Of a stretch of DNA of 64,000 nucleotides, positions 28,827-39,481 are shown piece after piece. The position numbers and the translations under genes were made by a program. The DNA is taken from assembly GCA_022843785.1 (NCBI GenBank), contig JALHMZ010000006.1:116043-180042 (forward strand). Reading direction: 5' to 3'. The stretch comes from Nitrospira sp. Lineage in GTDB: Bacteria; Nitrospirota; Nitrospiria; Nitrospirales; Nitrospiraceae. How positions within the stretch are numbered: the first letter of the stretch is position 1; each line of letters starts with the position of its first letter. Under the pieces are notes generated by a model that made no database searches, was not told where the DNA came from, and was given only the letters and a program-made list of their open reading frames with translations.

Positions 28827-30617
28827 CTATGGACTCGTCACCTGTAAGCTCAGCTTACCAGTAGCAGGCGCCATCGGACTGATTGTGATCGTATAGAGAT
28901 CCGGGGTCAGCAGTGTCACTGGGTTCAGCGCAAAGCTCGTCTCTGATCTCGTCATCTCCGTCTGCAAGATGCCACTTCGGGTATAGAGGCTCACGGTTAA
29001 GCCGTTAAACGTATTCCCGGTGACCTTAACCGTGACCTGTTGGTTCCCAGGTCCTGCCAGCGTATAGCGGGCATTCTGGCCGGCCCGGCTGATTGCGACC
29101 GGCGTAGGGGCGGTATTGATCGTCACTGAACCCGCGACTTCCGTCGACGGGGTCACGGTAATGGTCCCGGTGTGGGTACTGGATGGATCGACAACAACGG
29201 TATAGGTGCCGGTGGCCGACAAGGGGCTCGGCGCTTTCAACCCTCCACCGCCCCTGCCTACAGAGGTCGAGGCTAAGACGGTCCCATCCTGGTTGAGGAG
29301 TGTGATCGTGCTCGATGTGACCGTGACAGACGAAAACCCCAGATTCACCCATTGTCCGGCCGCACCGCTAAACGTATAGCGCGCCATGCTGCCCGGCTTG
29401 GTAAAATTGATCGGCACCGGGGGACCGTCCAACGAGACGGTGCCGACGAGCGGAGACGTGAGTGTCAGCGCCATGCTGCCCGTGTTATAGCCGACCGGAT
29501 CGACTGCAATCGTATAGGCTCCCGATGCGGGCAGCATCGTTGCCGGATCAAGGCTGCCGCCGCTGGGACCGATCGTCGTCGAAACCAAGGTGGTTCCATC
29601 CGGATTCAGCATCGACACGACGCTCGAGGCTGTCGTGACCGAGGTGAGCCCGAGATTCACCCATTGACCGGCTGTGCCGTTGAACGTATAGCGGGCTCGT
29701 TGGCCCGGCACGGTCAACGTCGACGTCACGGGCGCTTCGTTGACCATAATAGTGCCGGAAATATCCGGAGTATTGTAGAGCGCGAGCGTTGCCTGACCAA
29801 GATCGACATGCCCTGGATCGATCATCACGGCATAGGTGCCGGATGCTGGAAGAACCTGCGTGTCAATCACAGCACCCTGCGATCCAAACGAAGTCGGCGT
29901 GCCCAGAACGCCTCCATCCGGCTTGAGAATGGAGAGATACCCGCTTTCGACCGTGACCCCGCTCAATTGCAAACTCACCGTCTGGCCGGTGATGCCGGCA
30001 AAGGTATACCGGGCATTCTGGCCAAACCGTCCAAAGGCAATCGGAACTGCGGCGCCTTGCGGAGTGATGTCGCCCGTCAATTCCGTCGACACGGTGACGG
30101 TGACGTCGCCGGTGTAGCTTTCACCCGGATTGATCACGATCGTATAGGTGCCGGACGACGGAAGTGCCGCCAAATCGAGACTGCCGCCCTTGGGTGAAAA
30201 TGACGCAGCCTTGGTGGCCATTGCATCACCGGCCGGCTTATAGGCTGACCAATAGTAGTGCGTCACCGGGGAGGCAACAATGCTCATCACCTCGCCGTCC
30301 GGACGATACACCGATGCACGTCCCTGCGTTAGCGTCGCACCGCTAAAGCCGATATTGATTCTCTGACCGGCTACACCGTCAAATACCATCAAGCCGTTCT
30401 TTTTTGGAGTCTTAATCGATGCGGTAACGGGGGGACCATCAACTGTGATGCGGCCTGTATATTCAACACTCGCAGCTACGATACCAGGGGGTGGAGTGAT
30501 ATCGCCGGCATAACTGACATCGGCGACGATACTGGGGAGGAGTCCTGCAAACACAATCCCGAGCGCTGCTGTTGCCGCTCGCGCCCGGCACTTCACCCTC
30601 TGCCACAAGCTGCGCAT
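28827..30617 (-). CDS. Secreted protein of tandem beta-sandwich-like repeats
   Basis: Signal peptide; repeated block RARYTFNGTAGQWVNLGLTSVT...SMLNPDGT...LPASGAYTIAVDP. Confidence 0.75.
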   Translation of the reverse strand: MRSLWQRVKCRARAATAALGIVFAGLLPSIVADVSYAGDITPPPGIVAASVEYTGRITVDGPPVTASIKTPKKNGLMVFDGVAGQRINIGFSGATLTQGRASVYRPDGEVMSIVASPVTHYYWSAYKPAGDAMATKAASFSPKGGSLDLAALPSSGTYTIVINPGESYTGDVTVTVSTELTGDITPQGAAVPIAFGRFGQNARYTFAGITGQTVSLQLSGVTVESGYLSILKPDGGVLGTPTSFGSQGAVIDTQVLPASGTYAVMIDPGHVDLGQATLALYNTPDISGTIMVNEAPVTSTLTVPGQRARYTFNGTAGQWVNLGLTSVTTASSVVSMLNPDGTTLVSTTIGPSGGSLDPATMLPASGAYTIAVDPVGYNTGSMALTLTSPLVGTVSLDGPPVPINFTKPGSMARYTFSGAAGQWVNLGFSSVTVTSSTITLLNQDGTVLASTSVGRGGGGLKAPSPLSATGTYTVVVDPSSTHTGTITVTPSTEVAGSVTINTAPTPVAISRAGQNARYTLAGPGNQQVTVKVTGNTFNGLTVSLYTRSGILQTEMTRSETSFALNPVTLLTPDLYTITISPMAPATGKLSLQVTSP

Positions 30618-30927
30618 AGTCGCTCTCCTATTCGTTAAGCATGATATCCACCGGTTCCCTCAACCACCCGCTGGCGTACCCACTGTCATGGATCACGTCC
30701 GCACGCGGATCTGTACGGGCGACTCTATACGCTTTTTTCGTACGAGACGCAATCCCTGAATGATTGTGCGGGTGGTCAAATCGCTCCCCTCATTGGAGGG
30801 GGTACGGGCTCAAAGCGTATCAGGACATGGTACCTGTACAGCCACAAGCCTGCGCAAAAACAGGAAGATCCGGTGAGCGGCAACGCACGGCCTGCGGGAG
30901 GCCTCAGTAATTCCGTGGTTCTAAAAA

Positions 30928-30962
30928 AAAGAGGGCGGGAAGTTTCCTTCCCACCCTCTTTT
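30928..30962 (-). terminator. Terminator hairpin downstream of cytochrome c gene
   Basis: aaagagggcgggaag-tttc-cttcccaccctctttt. Confidence 0.75.
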
Positions 30963-30983
30963 CAGCCACAAGGCTGGAATCGA

Positions 30984-31433
30984 TTACTCGCCCTTGCAGA
31001 AGCTCCGCTCGTAGTTGATGATGTGCCAGGCTTCTTCTTCCGTCACCGCAGCCGGAATCAAGGACACCATACCGGTGCCCGGGCTGCCGTTCTTGATCAC
31101 CCACATCAGCTCGCCGTCTTTCCGCTTCTTGTGGAACTTGCAGTTGGTGAAATCACGCGGGCTCGGATTCAGCATGGCGCCGGCAGGACCATTGCCCTTG
31201 CCTTCCTTGCCATGGCAATTGAAGCAGGTGCCCTTGCCCTCGTAAAACGCCTTTCCCTTGGCGATGCTCTCCGGGGTCGCCTCAACCGGATTCTTCACGG
31301 CCTTTGCGTCGGCCATCTGTTCCGCCGGAACGCGCGGCTTGGTCGGATCTTTTTCTTCCGCTCCGACGATTGAGACCGACAACAGCATCAGCGCTGCACT
31401 GACTCCCACAAACTTAGACAGATACCCCATCAC
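30984..31433 (-). CDS. Monohaem class I-type cytochrome c
   Basis: Signal peptide, CFNCHGKEGKGNGPAGAMLNPSPRDF. Confidence 0.88.
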   Translation of the reverse strand: MMGYLSKFVGVSAALMLLSVSIVGAEEKDPTKPRVPAEQMADAKAVKNPVEATPESIAKGKAFYEGKGTCFNCHGKEGKGNGPAGAMLNPSPRDFTNCKFHKKRKDGELMWVIKNGSPGTGMVSLIPAAVTEEEAWHIINYERSFCKGE

Positions 31434-31829
31434 TTAATCCTCCTTTATGTTGAACCCACCGCACATGATGTCGGCATAATGCCGCTGGCTGAATGATTCG
31501 TCTCGTAAAAATCAGGCAAAACGGACGGACTATACCAACGCCTTTTAATTCCTGTCAAGAAATCGTCCTCCGCCCTTTTTCAATCTATCCTTCCACTCGA
31601 TCATAAGGAAGATCAAACGTCGTGCCAGCGTCTGCAGAATAAGATTCGTGGCAATCCAATCACTTACAAACAGGGTACCACACACTGCTTCACTTTCGTG
31701 ACACCTTTGCGCCTCAGTCCTATCCTCCATGCCTCATAGTTCGAGGCAAATCACTGTGACTGCCGGAAAAGGCTTAGGGATAGTCGGGAGGGAAGAGAGA
31801 AACACAAGCTCCTGGCACGATGAGCCACG

Positions 31830-32747
31830 TTACCGTTTAAGGAGAATTTCCCGCGCAACTTTCCCGCTGGGGCCGAATGGCTTCTGCGGCTTTCCATTTA
31901 ATTCAGCTTTGACCCCGCCGGCATTGCCCAGCGTCAAAACAAACTGGTCTCGCCCCTTCCATTGCGCTTTCTCACCAGGACGAAGCAGCGACTCTTGCGG
32001 GCTGCCGTTGTCGATTTGCACGACGACCCAGCTCAATTCAGTCGCCTCCAAATCCAGCACCAGCTGGGTATCCGCCATAGCGCCGGCCGCTTCCAGCGAA
32101 ATTCCACTCAATGGGCCATCCGTCCCGACTGAAACCGCCGATACGGTTTCAGCCTCCGGCTTCGAAGCGGTAATCGGCGGCGGGGTGGGCTCAGACCGGC
32201 GAGCATCCGGCACTGACGTCGGTGCCGTTGCAACAGGCGCATTCGGCTTCGTCGATTCGGCAGCTGGTTCAGGCTCTTTCGGCACGGCTGTACCGGGGAC
32301 ATCCTGGAGCGCCTGAGTGCTCTGTTTGGGAAAGGCCGGCTCCGGCTCCGCCCGCTTCAGCACCGTCGACTGTTCACGGCTCAAAAGAAAAATCAATGTC
32401 AGGACGGCAATGCCGATCGCAACGGCCACCGCTTTTCGATTGGACTGGCGCTTGCGTTCCTCTTCGGCCTGACGGACTTTGAGCCGTTCCCGTTCATCCT
32501 GCTTCTCATAAAAGGTGCCGGCAGACTTGGCAAACCGTTGGATCGCATCTTCCTCATCCAACCCAAGCGACCGCGCGTACGAACGGACGAATCCACGGGC
32601 AAACACCTGATCGGGCAGTTTGGAGAAATTGCCGTCCTCGAGCGCCTTGACGAAGTCGGACCGGATCCGTGTCTTCGACGACACCTCATCGACCGTCAGT
32701 CCCTTGGTCTCCCGGACTTGCCTGAAAAACTCACCAACCGACTCCAT
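31830..32747 (-). CDS. RodZ-like HTH/DUF4115 protein
   Basis: N-terminal HTH (FFRQVRETKGLTVDEVSSKTRI...FARGFVRSYARSLGLD), single TM, C-terminal DUF4115-like domain. Confidence 0.82.
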   Translation of the reverse strand: MESVGEFFRQVRETKGLTVDEVSSKTRIRSDFVKALEDGNFSKLPDQVFARGFVRSYARSLGLDEEDAIQRFAKSAGTFYEKQDERERLKVRQAEEERKRQSNRKAVAVAIGIAVLTLIFLLSREQSTVLKRAEPEPAFPKQSTQALQDVPGTAVPKEPEPAAESTKPNAPVATAPTSVPDARRSEPTPPPITASKPEAETVSAVSVGTDGPLSGISLEAAGAMADTQLVLDLEATELSWVVVQIDNGSPQESLLRPGEKAQWKGRDQFVLTLGNAGGVKAELNGKPQKPFGPSGKVAREILLKR

Positions 32748-32757
32748 AGTCCCCCTG

Positions 32758-33462
32758 CTACTTCAGTCGAGCCAATAATTCTGTGGCGGCCGCCGCATAT
32801 TCCCCGCCCTTATCAACCGTCGTCACCTTTGTCAGCGCTTCACGCGCCTTCTCCGCATATCCCAATTTGTAGTACACCCGACCCAACTCCAGATGAATCA
32901 TCGCAGACGGAACATTCGAGGGACTGACGGTGATGGCATCTTCGAGCGCTTCCATCGAGCCCTGGAGATCGCCCTGGTGGGCCAACGCACGGCCCAGATG
33001 AAACCGGGCCAGATCCGGCGTCGAATAGAGCGGATTCGTCAACGCCTTGCGATAGGACTTGATCGCCTCATCCCAACGATTCTGGTTGACAAGAACTTGG
33101 CCGAGATAGGTATGGGCTTCCGAATAGTCCTCATCGATATTGATCGCCGCGCGAAACTCCTCTTCAGCCCGCGATAATTTGCCCTGCAGCGCGTACACAT
33201 GTCCCAGCGCGTACCGAGAATTTTTGTTGTTCGGATTCAGCTGAACGGATTTCTGGAACGAGACGAATGCCTTTTGACGGTCCCCCGAAAGACTGGCCAC
33301 ACCTTCCTGGTAATAGCCTTCTGATTTCGTGACCATCTCCTCGCTGGTCGCGCAGCCCGCAAGCAAATTCGCCGCTCCAACACAAGCCACCACGCAGCAC
33401 ATTCGTGCCACGCGCGCGGCATGCGCAAGACTCGCCTCTTTCACCCGCGTCATTGATATCAC
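32758..33462 (-). CDS. TPR-repeat lipoprotein (PilW/PilF-like)
   Basis: Lipobox LLAGC and TPR units (NSRYALGHVYALQGKLSRAEEEFRAAI...). Confidence 0.75.
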   Translation of the reverse strand: MISMTRVKEASLAHAARVARMCCVVACVGAANLLAGCATSEEMVTKSEGYYQEGVASLSGDRQKAFVSFQKSVQLNPNNKNSRYALGHVYALQGKLSRAEEEFRAAINIDEDYSEAHTYLGQVLVNQNRWDEAIKSYRKALTNPLYSTPDLARFHLGRALAHQGDLQGSMEALEDAITVSPSNVPSAMIHLELGRVYYKLGYAEKAREALTKVTTVDKGGEYAAAATELLARLK

Positions 33463-34373
33463 TGAATATCCTCGAAATGCGTCAGCCGTTTGAATTCCCG
33501 GAACCGCGCTTGAACTTCTTTGTAATCCAGGATTCGCAATCGGTCAAGACTAAAGGATTCTACGGTAAATGACGCCATGACGCTTCCGAAGATAATAGCC
33601 TGCTTCATCGCGTCGAGAGACCGGTTCCCCGTCGCCGCTAAATAGCCCAAAAACCCGCCGGCAAAGGTATCGCCGGCGCCTGTGGGATCGCGCACATCCT
33701 CAAGAGGGAAGGCCGGCGCGCCGAACACATGATTCCCGTTGAACATGAGCACTCCGTATTCGCCGCGCTTGATGATGAGATGCTTGGGCCCGCGGGACAG
33801 CACCAGCTTCGCCACCTTGACCAGGTTTGAATCTTGTCCCAGGGCGCGCGCCTCGCCGTCGTTGATGATGAGCACATCGACCTGCTCAAGCACCTTCCAG
33901 AGCGCCTCGCGCTTGCCGTTGATCCAGAAATTCATCGTGTCACAGGCCACGAGCGACGGACGTTCGACTTTCTGGAGCACATCAAGTTGAAGCTCAGGAT
34001 CGATATTCCCCAGAAACAAAACCTCCGGAGACCGGTACGCATCCGGGATTTTAGGCCGAAAGGTTTCAAAGACATTGAGTTTGGTGTCCAGCGTATGGGC
34101 CTCGTTCAGCTGATGTGTATACTCGCCTTTCCAGCGGAAGGTCGCGCCAGGACGCCGCTCCAATCCTGTCACATCGATACCACGGCCCTTCAAAAACGCG
34201 ATGTGCTGCTCCGGGAAGTCCTCTCCGACGACGGCAATGAGCGCCACGGACGTAAAAAAACTGGCCGACGTCGAGAAATATGTCGCCGACCCGCCAAGCA
34301 CCTCGGTGCCTTCGCCGAACGGAGTCTTCACCGTATCGAGGGCCACCGACCCCACCACCAACAATTTCCCCAT
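33459..34373 (-). CDS. PfkB-family carbohydrate kinase
   Basis: GKLLVVGSVALDTVKTPFG, DPTGAGDTFAGGFLGYLA. Confidence 0.9.
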   Translation of the reverse strand: MGKLLVVGSVALDTVKTPFGEGTEVLGGSATYFSTSASFFTSVALIAVVGEDFPEQHIAFLKGRGIDVTGLERRPGATFRWKGEYTHQLNEAHTLDTKLNVFETFRPKIPDAYRSPEVLFLGNIDPELQLDVLQKVERPSLVACDTMNFWINGKREALWKVLEQVDVLIINDGEARALGQDSNLVKVAKLVLSRGPKHLIIKRGEYGVLMFNGNHVFGAPAFPLEDVRDPTGAGDTFAGGFLGYLAATGNRSLDAMKQAIIFGSVMASFTVESFSLDRLRILDYKEVQARFREFKRLTHFEDIQ

Positions 34374-34375
34374 GA

Positions 34376-35275
34376 TCAACGCGCTCCTTTCATCGGCGCC
34401 CACACCCGGCGAGTCAATAACGCAAGCTTCCGCTTGGCGGCGGCAGGCACCTGTTTGCGATCCGTGATCACCGCATGGGTCAACGCCTGATGACAGGCGC
34501 AGTCCTCCATACCCGCAACCGACGGCAGCACAGCTTGCAGTATCCGCTTGGCCAGCGCCACGTTTCGATGAAGCGTGTCCAGGATGGCCTCGACCGTGAC
34601 CGCTTCTTCCGTCTCATGCCAGCAATCGTAATCCGTCGCCAACGCCATCGTCGCGTAGCAGAGCTCCGCTTCACGCGCCAACTTTGCCTCCGGCATATTG
34701 GTCATGCCGATGACATCGACACCCCACTGCCGGTAGAGTCTCGACTCCCCCTTCGTCGAAAACTGCGGGCCTTCCATGCACAGATATACGCCGCCTCGAT
34801 GGAGCGTCGCCCCCAGCCGTTGGCCGGACGAGGCGAGGGTGTCCACCAGGCCTGCACAGACCGGTTCACCGAACGCCACATGCGCCACCATCCCGCCTTC
34901 GAAGAACGTGGAGGCGCGCCGCTTCGTAAGGTCGATGAACTGATCGGGACACACCACATCGCCCGGCCTGATCGACTCTTTCATGCTCCCCACCGCGCTC
35001 ACGGAAATTACACGAGACACGCCCAACGACTTGAGCGCATAAATGTTGGCGCGATAGTTGATCTCGCCGGGATTCAGCCGGTGGCCGCGCCCATGCCGGG
35101 AGAGAAACGCCACCCGCACCCCTCCGATCACACCTACAATAATGGCATCGGACGGAGACCCGAACGGCGTGCGAACACGGACTTCTCGAACCGATTGGAG
35201 CCCCTCCATCTCATAGAGCCCGCTACCCCCGATCACTCCGACTGCCGCCTGTCCGCGCATCTGCTTCCCCTTCAT
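34376..35275 (-). CDS. mtnP: S-methyl-5'-thioadenosine phosphorylase
   Basis: VGVIGGSGLYEMEGL, LSRHGRGHRLNPGEINYRANIYALKSLGV, CMEGPQFSTKGESRLYRQWGVDVIGMTNMPEAKLAREAELCYATMALATDYDCW. Confidence 0.93.
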   Translation of the reverse strand: MKGKQMRGQAAVGVIGGSGLYEMEGLQSVREVRVRTPFGSPSDAIIVGVIGGVRVAFLSRHGRGHRLNPGEINYRANIYALKSLGVSRVISVSAVGSMKESIRPGDVVCPDQFIDLTKRRASTFFEGGMVAHVAFGEPVCAGLVDTLASSGQRLGATLHRGGVYLCMEGPQFSTKGESRLYRQWGVDVIGMTNMPEAKLAREAELCYATMALATDYDCWHETEEAVTVEAILDTLHRNVALAKRILQAVLPSVAGMEDCACHQALTHAVITDRKQVPAAAKRKLALLTRRVWAPMKGAR

Positions 35276-36297
35276 GTCTGTCCCTCGCCTGCTCCGGTTG
35301 TCTGCATCACACCAGACTCCAATGTTCCAAGAAATCGTTCGATCAACGAGACGATGCTCCGGACGATGCGCTCAAACGGCTCATCTCGTTCCAGCAAAAT
35401 CCAATGGACCCCCGGCTCTTTTCGAAACCATGTCATCTGCCGTTTCGCAAATCGCCGGGTGTCCCGCTTGAACAACCGGACCATCTCGGCATAATCGCAC
35501 TCACCCGACACATGCGCCGCCACCTGCCGATATCCCAACCCTGTCATCGCGCCGCCGTCCCGCCGATACCCTCGATCAAGCAGTGCGCGAGTCTCTTGTA
35601 CCATTCCATGAGCCAACTGCCAATCGATTCGTTCTTCGATCCGCCTATACAACTCTTCTTTCGAACGCTGCAACCCGATCAGGAGCGTGGAGAACGGGGC
35701 CTCCTGAAATCCATGATCCCGCTGCACCGCCGACATCGGTTGTCCCGACAACCGATAGACTTCCAACGCCCGCATGACCTTGGCTTCATCGTTGGGATGC
35801 AGCCGTGCCGCTGTCTCTGGATCGACACGGATCAGCTCGGCGTGGAGACGGTCCCGCCCCTGTTCCCGGCTCATCTGTATCAATTCCGCTCTCACCTCCG
35901 GATCAGATGGAGGAGCCGGACATAATCCTCGCACCAATGTTCTGATATACAACCCGGTTCCTCCGACCACGAAGGGCAACCGGTTCTCCCCATACAATCG
36001 GTCGATTTCTGCAAGCGCTGCCCGCCGATACCATCCTGTGTTGAATATCTCAGCCGGATCGGCCAGATCGATGAGCCGGTGCGGAACGCCTTGGCGCTCG
36101 TCAACCGTAGGCTTGTCCGTGCCGATATCCATGCCGCGATACACTTGCCTGGAATCGGCCGTGAGCACCTCCGTGCCAAAGTATTGTGCCACCTGCGCGC
36201 CAACACGGCTCTTACCCACGGCAGTGGGACCGAGCAACACGACAAGCGGACGGCGTTGGCGCGCACGTTCAGATAACTTCGGCATATCCTGCTGCAA
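35272..36297 (-). CDS. miaA: tRNA dimethylallyltransferase MiaA
   Basis: LLGPTAVGKSRVGAQVAQ, DSRQVYRGMDIGTDKPT, FAKRQMTWFRKEPGVHW. Confidence 0.95.
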   Translation of the reverse strand: MQQDMPKLSERARQRRPLVVLLGPTAVGKSRVGAQVAQYFGTEVLTADSRQVYRGMDIGTDKPTVDERQGVPHRLIDLADPAEIFNTGWYRRAALAEIDRLYGENRLPFVVGGTGLYIRTLVRGLCPAPPSDPEVRAELIQMSREQGRDRLHAELIRVDPETAARLHPNDEAKVMRALEVYRLSGQPMSAVQRDHGFQEAPFSTLLIGLQRSKEELYRRIEERIDWQLAHGMVQETRALLDRGYRRDGGAMTGLGYRQVAAHVSGECDYAEMVRLFKRDTRRFAKRQMTWFRKEPGVHWILLERDEPFERIVRSIVSLIERFLGTLESGVMQTTGAGEGQT

Positions 36298-36327
36298 TCG
36301 TCGATCTGCTGCTCCGTTCTTCGTCGC

Positions 36328-36517
36328 TCGTATCTCGTGAAGCGTGGTCGGAGGAAAGAGCCTATGGCGTATGGCTTATGGCGCAAGCGATGCGGAGTTG
36401 TGAGTTATCAGATACAACGCTACACTTAGAACTCATCACTCAACACTTTCCGGCTCAGTCCCGTGCTATACGCCATCAGCTATACGCTCTTCTCCCTAAC
36501 GAGATACGCTTCACGAG
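36328..36517. repeat. Dispersed intergenic repeat, copy A
   Basis: Reverse complement of its right part (about 36420-36517) is nearly identical to 56744 onward. Confidence 0.8.
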
Positions 36518-36537
36518 CAACGCGGGTTCTGACCATC

Positions 36538-38358
36538 CTACCACCCGGCCCGCCCGAACATTTTCTCCAAATCGTCCGTGCCGAGCCGAAACACCGTGCG
36601 CCGACCATGGGGACAGGTCGTGATCTCTCCTTCTGCTCGCCAGTCTTCAACCAGCGCCTTGATCTCCGGCAACTCCATCGGACGTCCGGCTCTGACGGCG
36701 CCATGACACGCCAGCGATGCCAGGACCGGACGGACTTTTGTCTCCACGGTAGACGCATGGTCCCATTGGGCCAAATCATCGAGCAAATCCTGTAAAAATG
36801 CTTCCGGATCAAGCTTGCCGAGCCCTATCGGCACGGCTCGAATCAATACCGCCGACGTCCCGAACGGCTCAAGTCCCAACCCCAACTTCTCGAGCTCGCC
36901 GTGATAGCGAGTGAGCAATGCCGCATGGGGAGGCGACAACTCAATCGAGGCCGGGAGAAGCAGCGGTTGAGATTGAATGCCTCTGGCGGTCCACGCGCGA
37001 TACAGCCGCTCGAACAGGACCCGCTCATGAGCCGTATGTTGATCGATCACGGCCAAATCGCCTCCGACCTGAACGATCAGAAATGTCCGATTGAGCTGTC
37101 CCAGCGCCACCACTTCTCTTGAGGGAACATTGACATACGGCTCTGCCGTTTCACTCACAAACGCGAGCTGTGCTCCTAACTGTGAGGAGACATCGCCCTG
37201 CCGATCCGTGACGGCGGATATCGGGACTCCTTGAACTCCTGCGGTAGAGCGTCCCGCCTGCTCCTGGGACAGGCCGGAGACCGAAATCCACGCGAGCTTG
37301 TTCCCGGATGATTCTCGCGTCAACGAAAATCCCGGCTCGATCGAAATCCCTTCCGCTGTTCCCATTGCCTGCCTGATCGCCCGCCGGACAAGCTGATGGA
37401 TCATCTCGGCGTCCGCGAACCGGACCTCTCGCTTGGTAGGATGGACGTTCACATCGACACGATCGGGATCGACGTCGAGGAACAACACAAAAAGCGGATG
37501 GCGGCCTTTTGGAAGAAATGCCCCATATCCCTCTGCAACCGCATGCAAGACAGCGGCATTACGCACAGGACGCCGGTTCAGAAATAGTTCCTGTGGCATA
37601 CGTGACGCTCTCGCATGCAACGGATCGATCGCGTATCCGCCCAGTCGAACCGTCGGCAGCGCCGCCTGAACCGTGAAACAGTGGTCGAGAAACAGGCGCT
37701 GATATACCTGGCTCACTCGATCCTTTTCCGACGACACGGCCGGATAATTCACAATCTCCGTTCCGTTATGCGTCAATCGAAAATGAACGGACGGCCAGGC
37801 GAGCGCCGCTTGCTGCACCACGCGGCTGATATGGGAGAATTCTGTGGGAATCGACTTGAGAAACTTTTTGCGGGCCGGCTGATTATAAAACAACTCCCTG
37901 ACTTCGATGCTGGTCCCGGCTACCGGAGGGGCCTCAACGATCTTGCCAAGCCTCCCTCCCGTGACCCGAAACTCGATACCGGCTTCGGCGGACCGCAGGG
38001 CGGTGGCAACGCGCACATGGGACACGGAGGCGATGCTCGGCAGCGCTTCCCCTCGAAACCCCATCGTGCGGATGGACCAGAGATCCTGATCCGAGCGCAA
38101 TTTGCTCGTCGCATGCCGTCCAAATGCGCGCGGCGCGTCGACAGGGCTCATCCCTTCGCCGTCGTCGGTGACACGGATCAGTGCCAGGCCTCCATCTTCA
38201 ATCTCGACGATGATCGAGCCGGCGGCGGCATCGACACTGTTGTCGACAAGTTCCTTGACCACCGCAGCCGGGCGCTCGACGACCTCGCCGGCGGCAATGC
38301 GGCTGACGACGTCTTCCGGCAAAATGTGAATCTTCCCGCTGCCGCCGCTCGTCAGCAC
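36538..38358 (-). CDS. mutL: DNA mismatch repair protein MutL
   Basis: IAAGEVVERPAAVVKELVDNSVDA, DDGEGM, RHATSKL, GFRGEALPSIASVS. Confidence 0.95.
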   Translation of the reverse strand: MLTSGGSGKIHILPEDVVSRIAAGEVVERPAAVVKELVDNSVDAAAGSIIVEIEDGGLALIRVTDDGEGMSPVDAPRAFGRHATSKLRSDQDLWSIRTMGFRGEALPSIASVSHVRVATALRSAEAGIEFRVTGGRLGKIVEAPPVAGTSIEVRELFYNQPARKKFLKSIPTEFSHISRVVQQAALAWPSVHFRLTHNGTEIVNYPAVSSEKDRVSQVYQRLFLDHCFTVQAALPTVRLGGYAIDPLHARASRMPQELFLNRRPVRNAAVLHAVAEGYGAFLPKGRHPLFVLFLDVDPDRVDVNVHPTKREVRFADAEMIHQLVRRAIRQAMGTAEGISIEPGFSLTRESSGNKLAWISVSGLSQEQAGRSTAGVQGVPISAVTDRQGDVSSQLGAQLAFVSETAEPYVNVPSREVVALGQLNRTFLIVQVGGDLAVIDQHTAHERVLFERLYRAWTARGIQSQPLLLPASIELSPPHAALLTRYHGELEKLGLGLEPFGTSAVLIRAVPIGLGKLDPEAFLQDLLDDLAQWDHASTVETKVRPVLASLACHGAVRAGRPMELPEIKALVEDWRAEGEITTCPHGRRTVFRLGTDDLEKMFGRAGW

Positions 38359-38451
38359 GGCATGACCCCATCTATCAAAGAACCGAACATGTGACCCTTC
38401 TTTTGCTCTCTCTTGTTCCTTCGGACCTTGCGCCTATGAGTTGAATTCGCG

Positions 38452-38802
38452 TCAGAACACCAACGCATGGTCCACAAGATACTTCCCGTCTCTTTCAACT
38501 AGAAGCATCTCGGCCACGTACTCTCCGTGAGCTTTTGTGAACCACTGCCGCCACACAACTGCAGCTGCTCCAGGGCGTTTGAACACTGCAACTGGCTCGC
38601 GGCGGTCAAAGTAGCCTCTCCTGGTCTGATATTCCTGGCACACACTACGGAGGTGCTCAGGCGTCACGATACCCTTCAACCTTTCGGTGAAATCTCGCAC
38701 ATGACGTTCGTGATCAATGGCAGTAGACGCTTCCATCAAGTTGTCCATGATTGGATTCGCGATTGCGAGGACTTGGGTATCTGACATGCTTTCGAGTGGC
38801 AT
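38452..38802 (-). CDS. Hypothetical protein
   Basis: 116-aa intact ORF; no family recognised with certainty. Confidence 0.5.
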   Translation of the reverse strand: MPLESMSDTQVLAIANPIMDNLMEASTAIDHERHVRDFTERLKGIVTPEHLRSVCQEYQTRRGYFDRREPVAVFKRPGAAAVVWRQWFTKAHGEYVAEMLLVERDGKYLVDHALVF

Positions 38803-38870
38803 ACACGTCTCCTATGAGTGCTAGCTCTTCTGTTTAGGCTAATCCGCGGAACCAATTGGGTGGACCAATT

Positions 38871-38934
38871 GGGGTCAGAGTGCAGTCCTGTATGTCACAG
38901 CTGGGTGACGGCCACCGGAATTATTCTCTGCCCC
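38871..38934. repeat. REP-like imperfect inverted repeat
   Basis: GGGGTCAGAG...CTCTGCCCCC (one mismatch). Confidence 0.45.
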
Positions 38935-38954
38935 CTATTCTTGAACTCGCCGGA

Positions 38955-39252
38955 TCACTGAACACGCTGTCGCCATTTGTCGGGATCGCGGGAGGTGTGA
39001 AATATGCCGTAGACCGTCAGCTGGTCTTCGACATACTCATAGAAGATCGCATACGGAAAGCGACGCACCAACCCACGGCGATAGTTTAACCATACCGTAC
39101 ATCTCGGGTGTGCGCCGAATCGCCTCAATACACGCATCGACGCAGCTCAAAAACTCCTCTCCCAAACCGATCCGCCGGCCTTCGTACCAAGCGTGTGCCT
39201 CTGCCACGTCTTGCTCGACCTCCGGCGCAACGATCAACTTAACGGCCATCAC
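38955..39252 (-). pseudogene. RelE/ParE-family toxin interrupted by a frameshift
   Basis: Frame 1 MAVKLIVAPEVEQDVAEAHAWYEGRRIGLGEEFLSCVDACIEAIRRTPEMYG; overlapping frame 2 LNYRRGLVRRFPYAIFYEYVEDQLTVYGIFHTSRDPDKWRQRVQ. Together a full ParE. Confidence 0.85.
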
Positions 39253-39481
39253 GACTTCGGGCTCTTCGTTTGATTTCTTCCCACGTAAGTCCAGAGGACG
39301 GGTTTGTCATCAAGCGGGCCTTTCTCCTGGCCAGTTCCTCTTTTTGCCAGTCCTGAACTGGTATCGCTTCGGGAGTGGCCGCAAGGTCATCCCACAAGTC
39401 TTCGACAAGCTGAAGCTTTTCTGACGGACTCAGATCAAAGATCGAGGCACCGGTTGGGCTCATCTGAAATCCTCCTGCCAT
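39239..39481 (-). CDS. Addiction-module antitoxin, partner of the broken ParE
   Basis: LSPSEKLQLVEDLWDDLAATPEAIPVQDWQKEELARRKARL...TWEEIKRR is typical of this antitoxin family. Confidence 0.85.
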   Translation of the reverse strand: MAGGFQMSPTGASIFDLSPSEKLQLVEDLWDDLAATPEAIPVQDWQKEELARRKARLMTNPSSGLTWEEIKRRARSRDGR

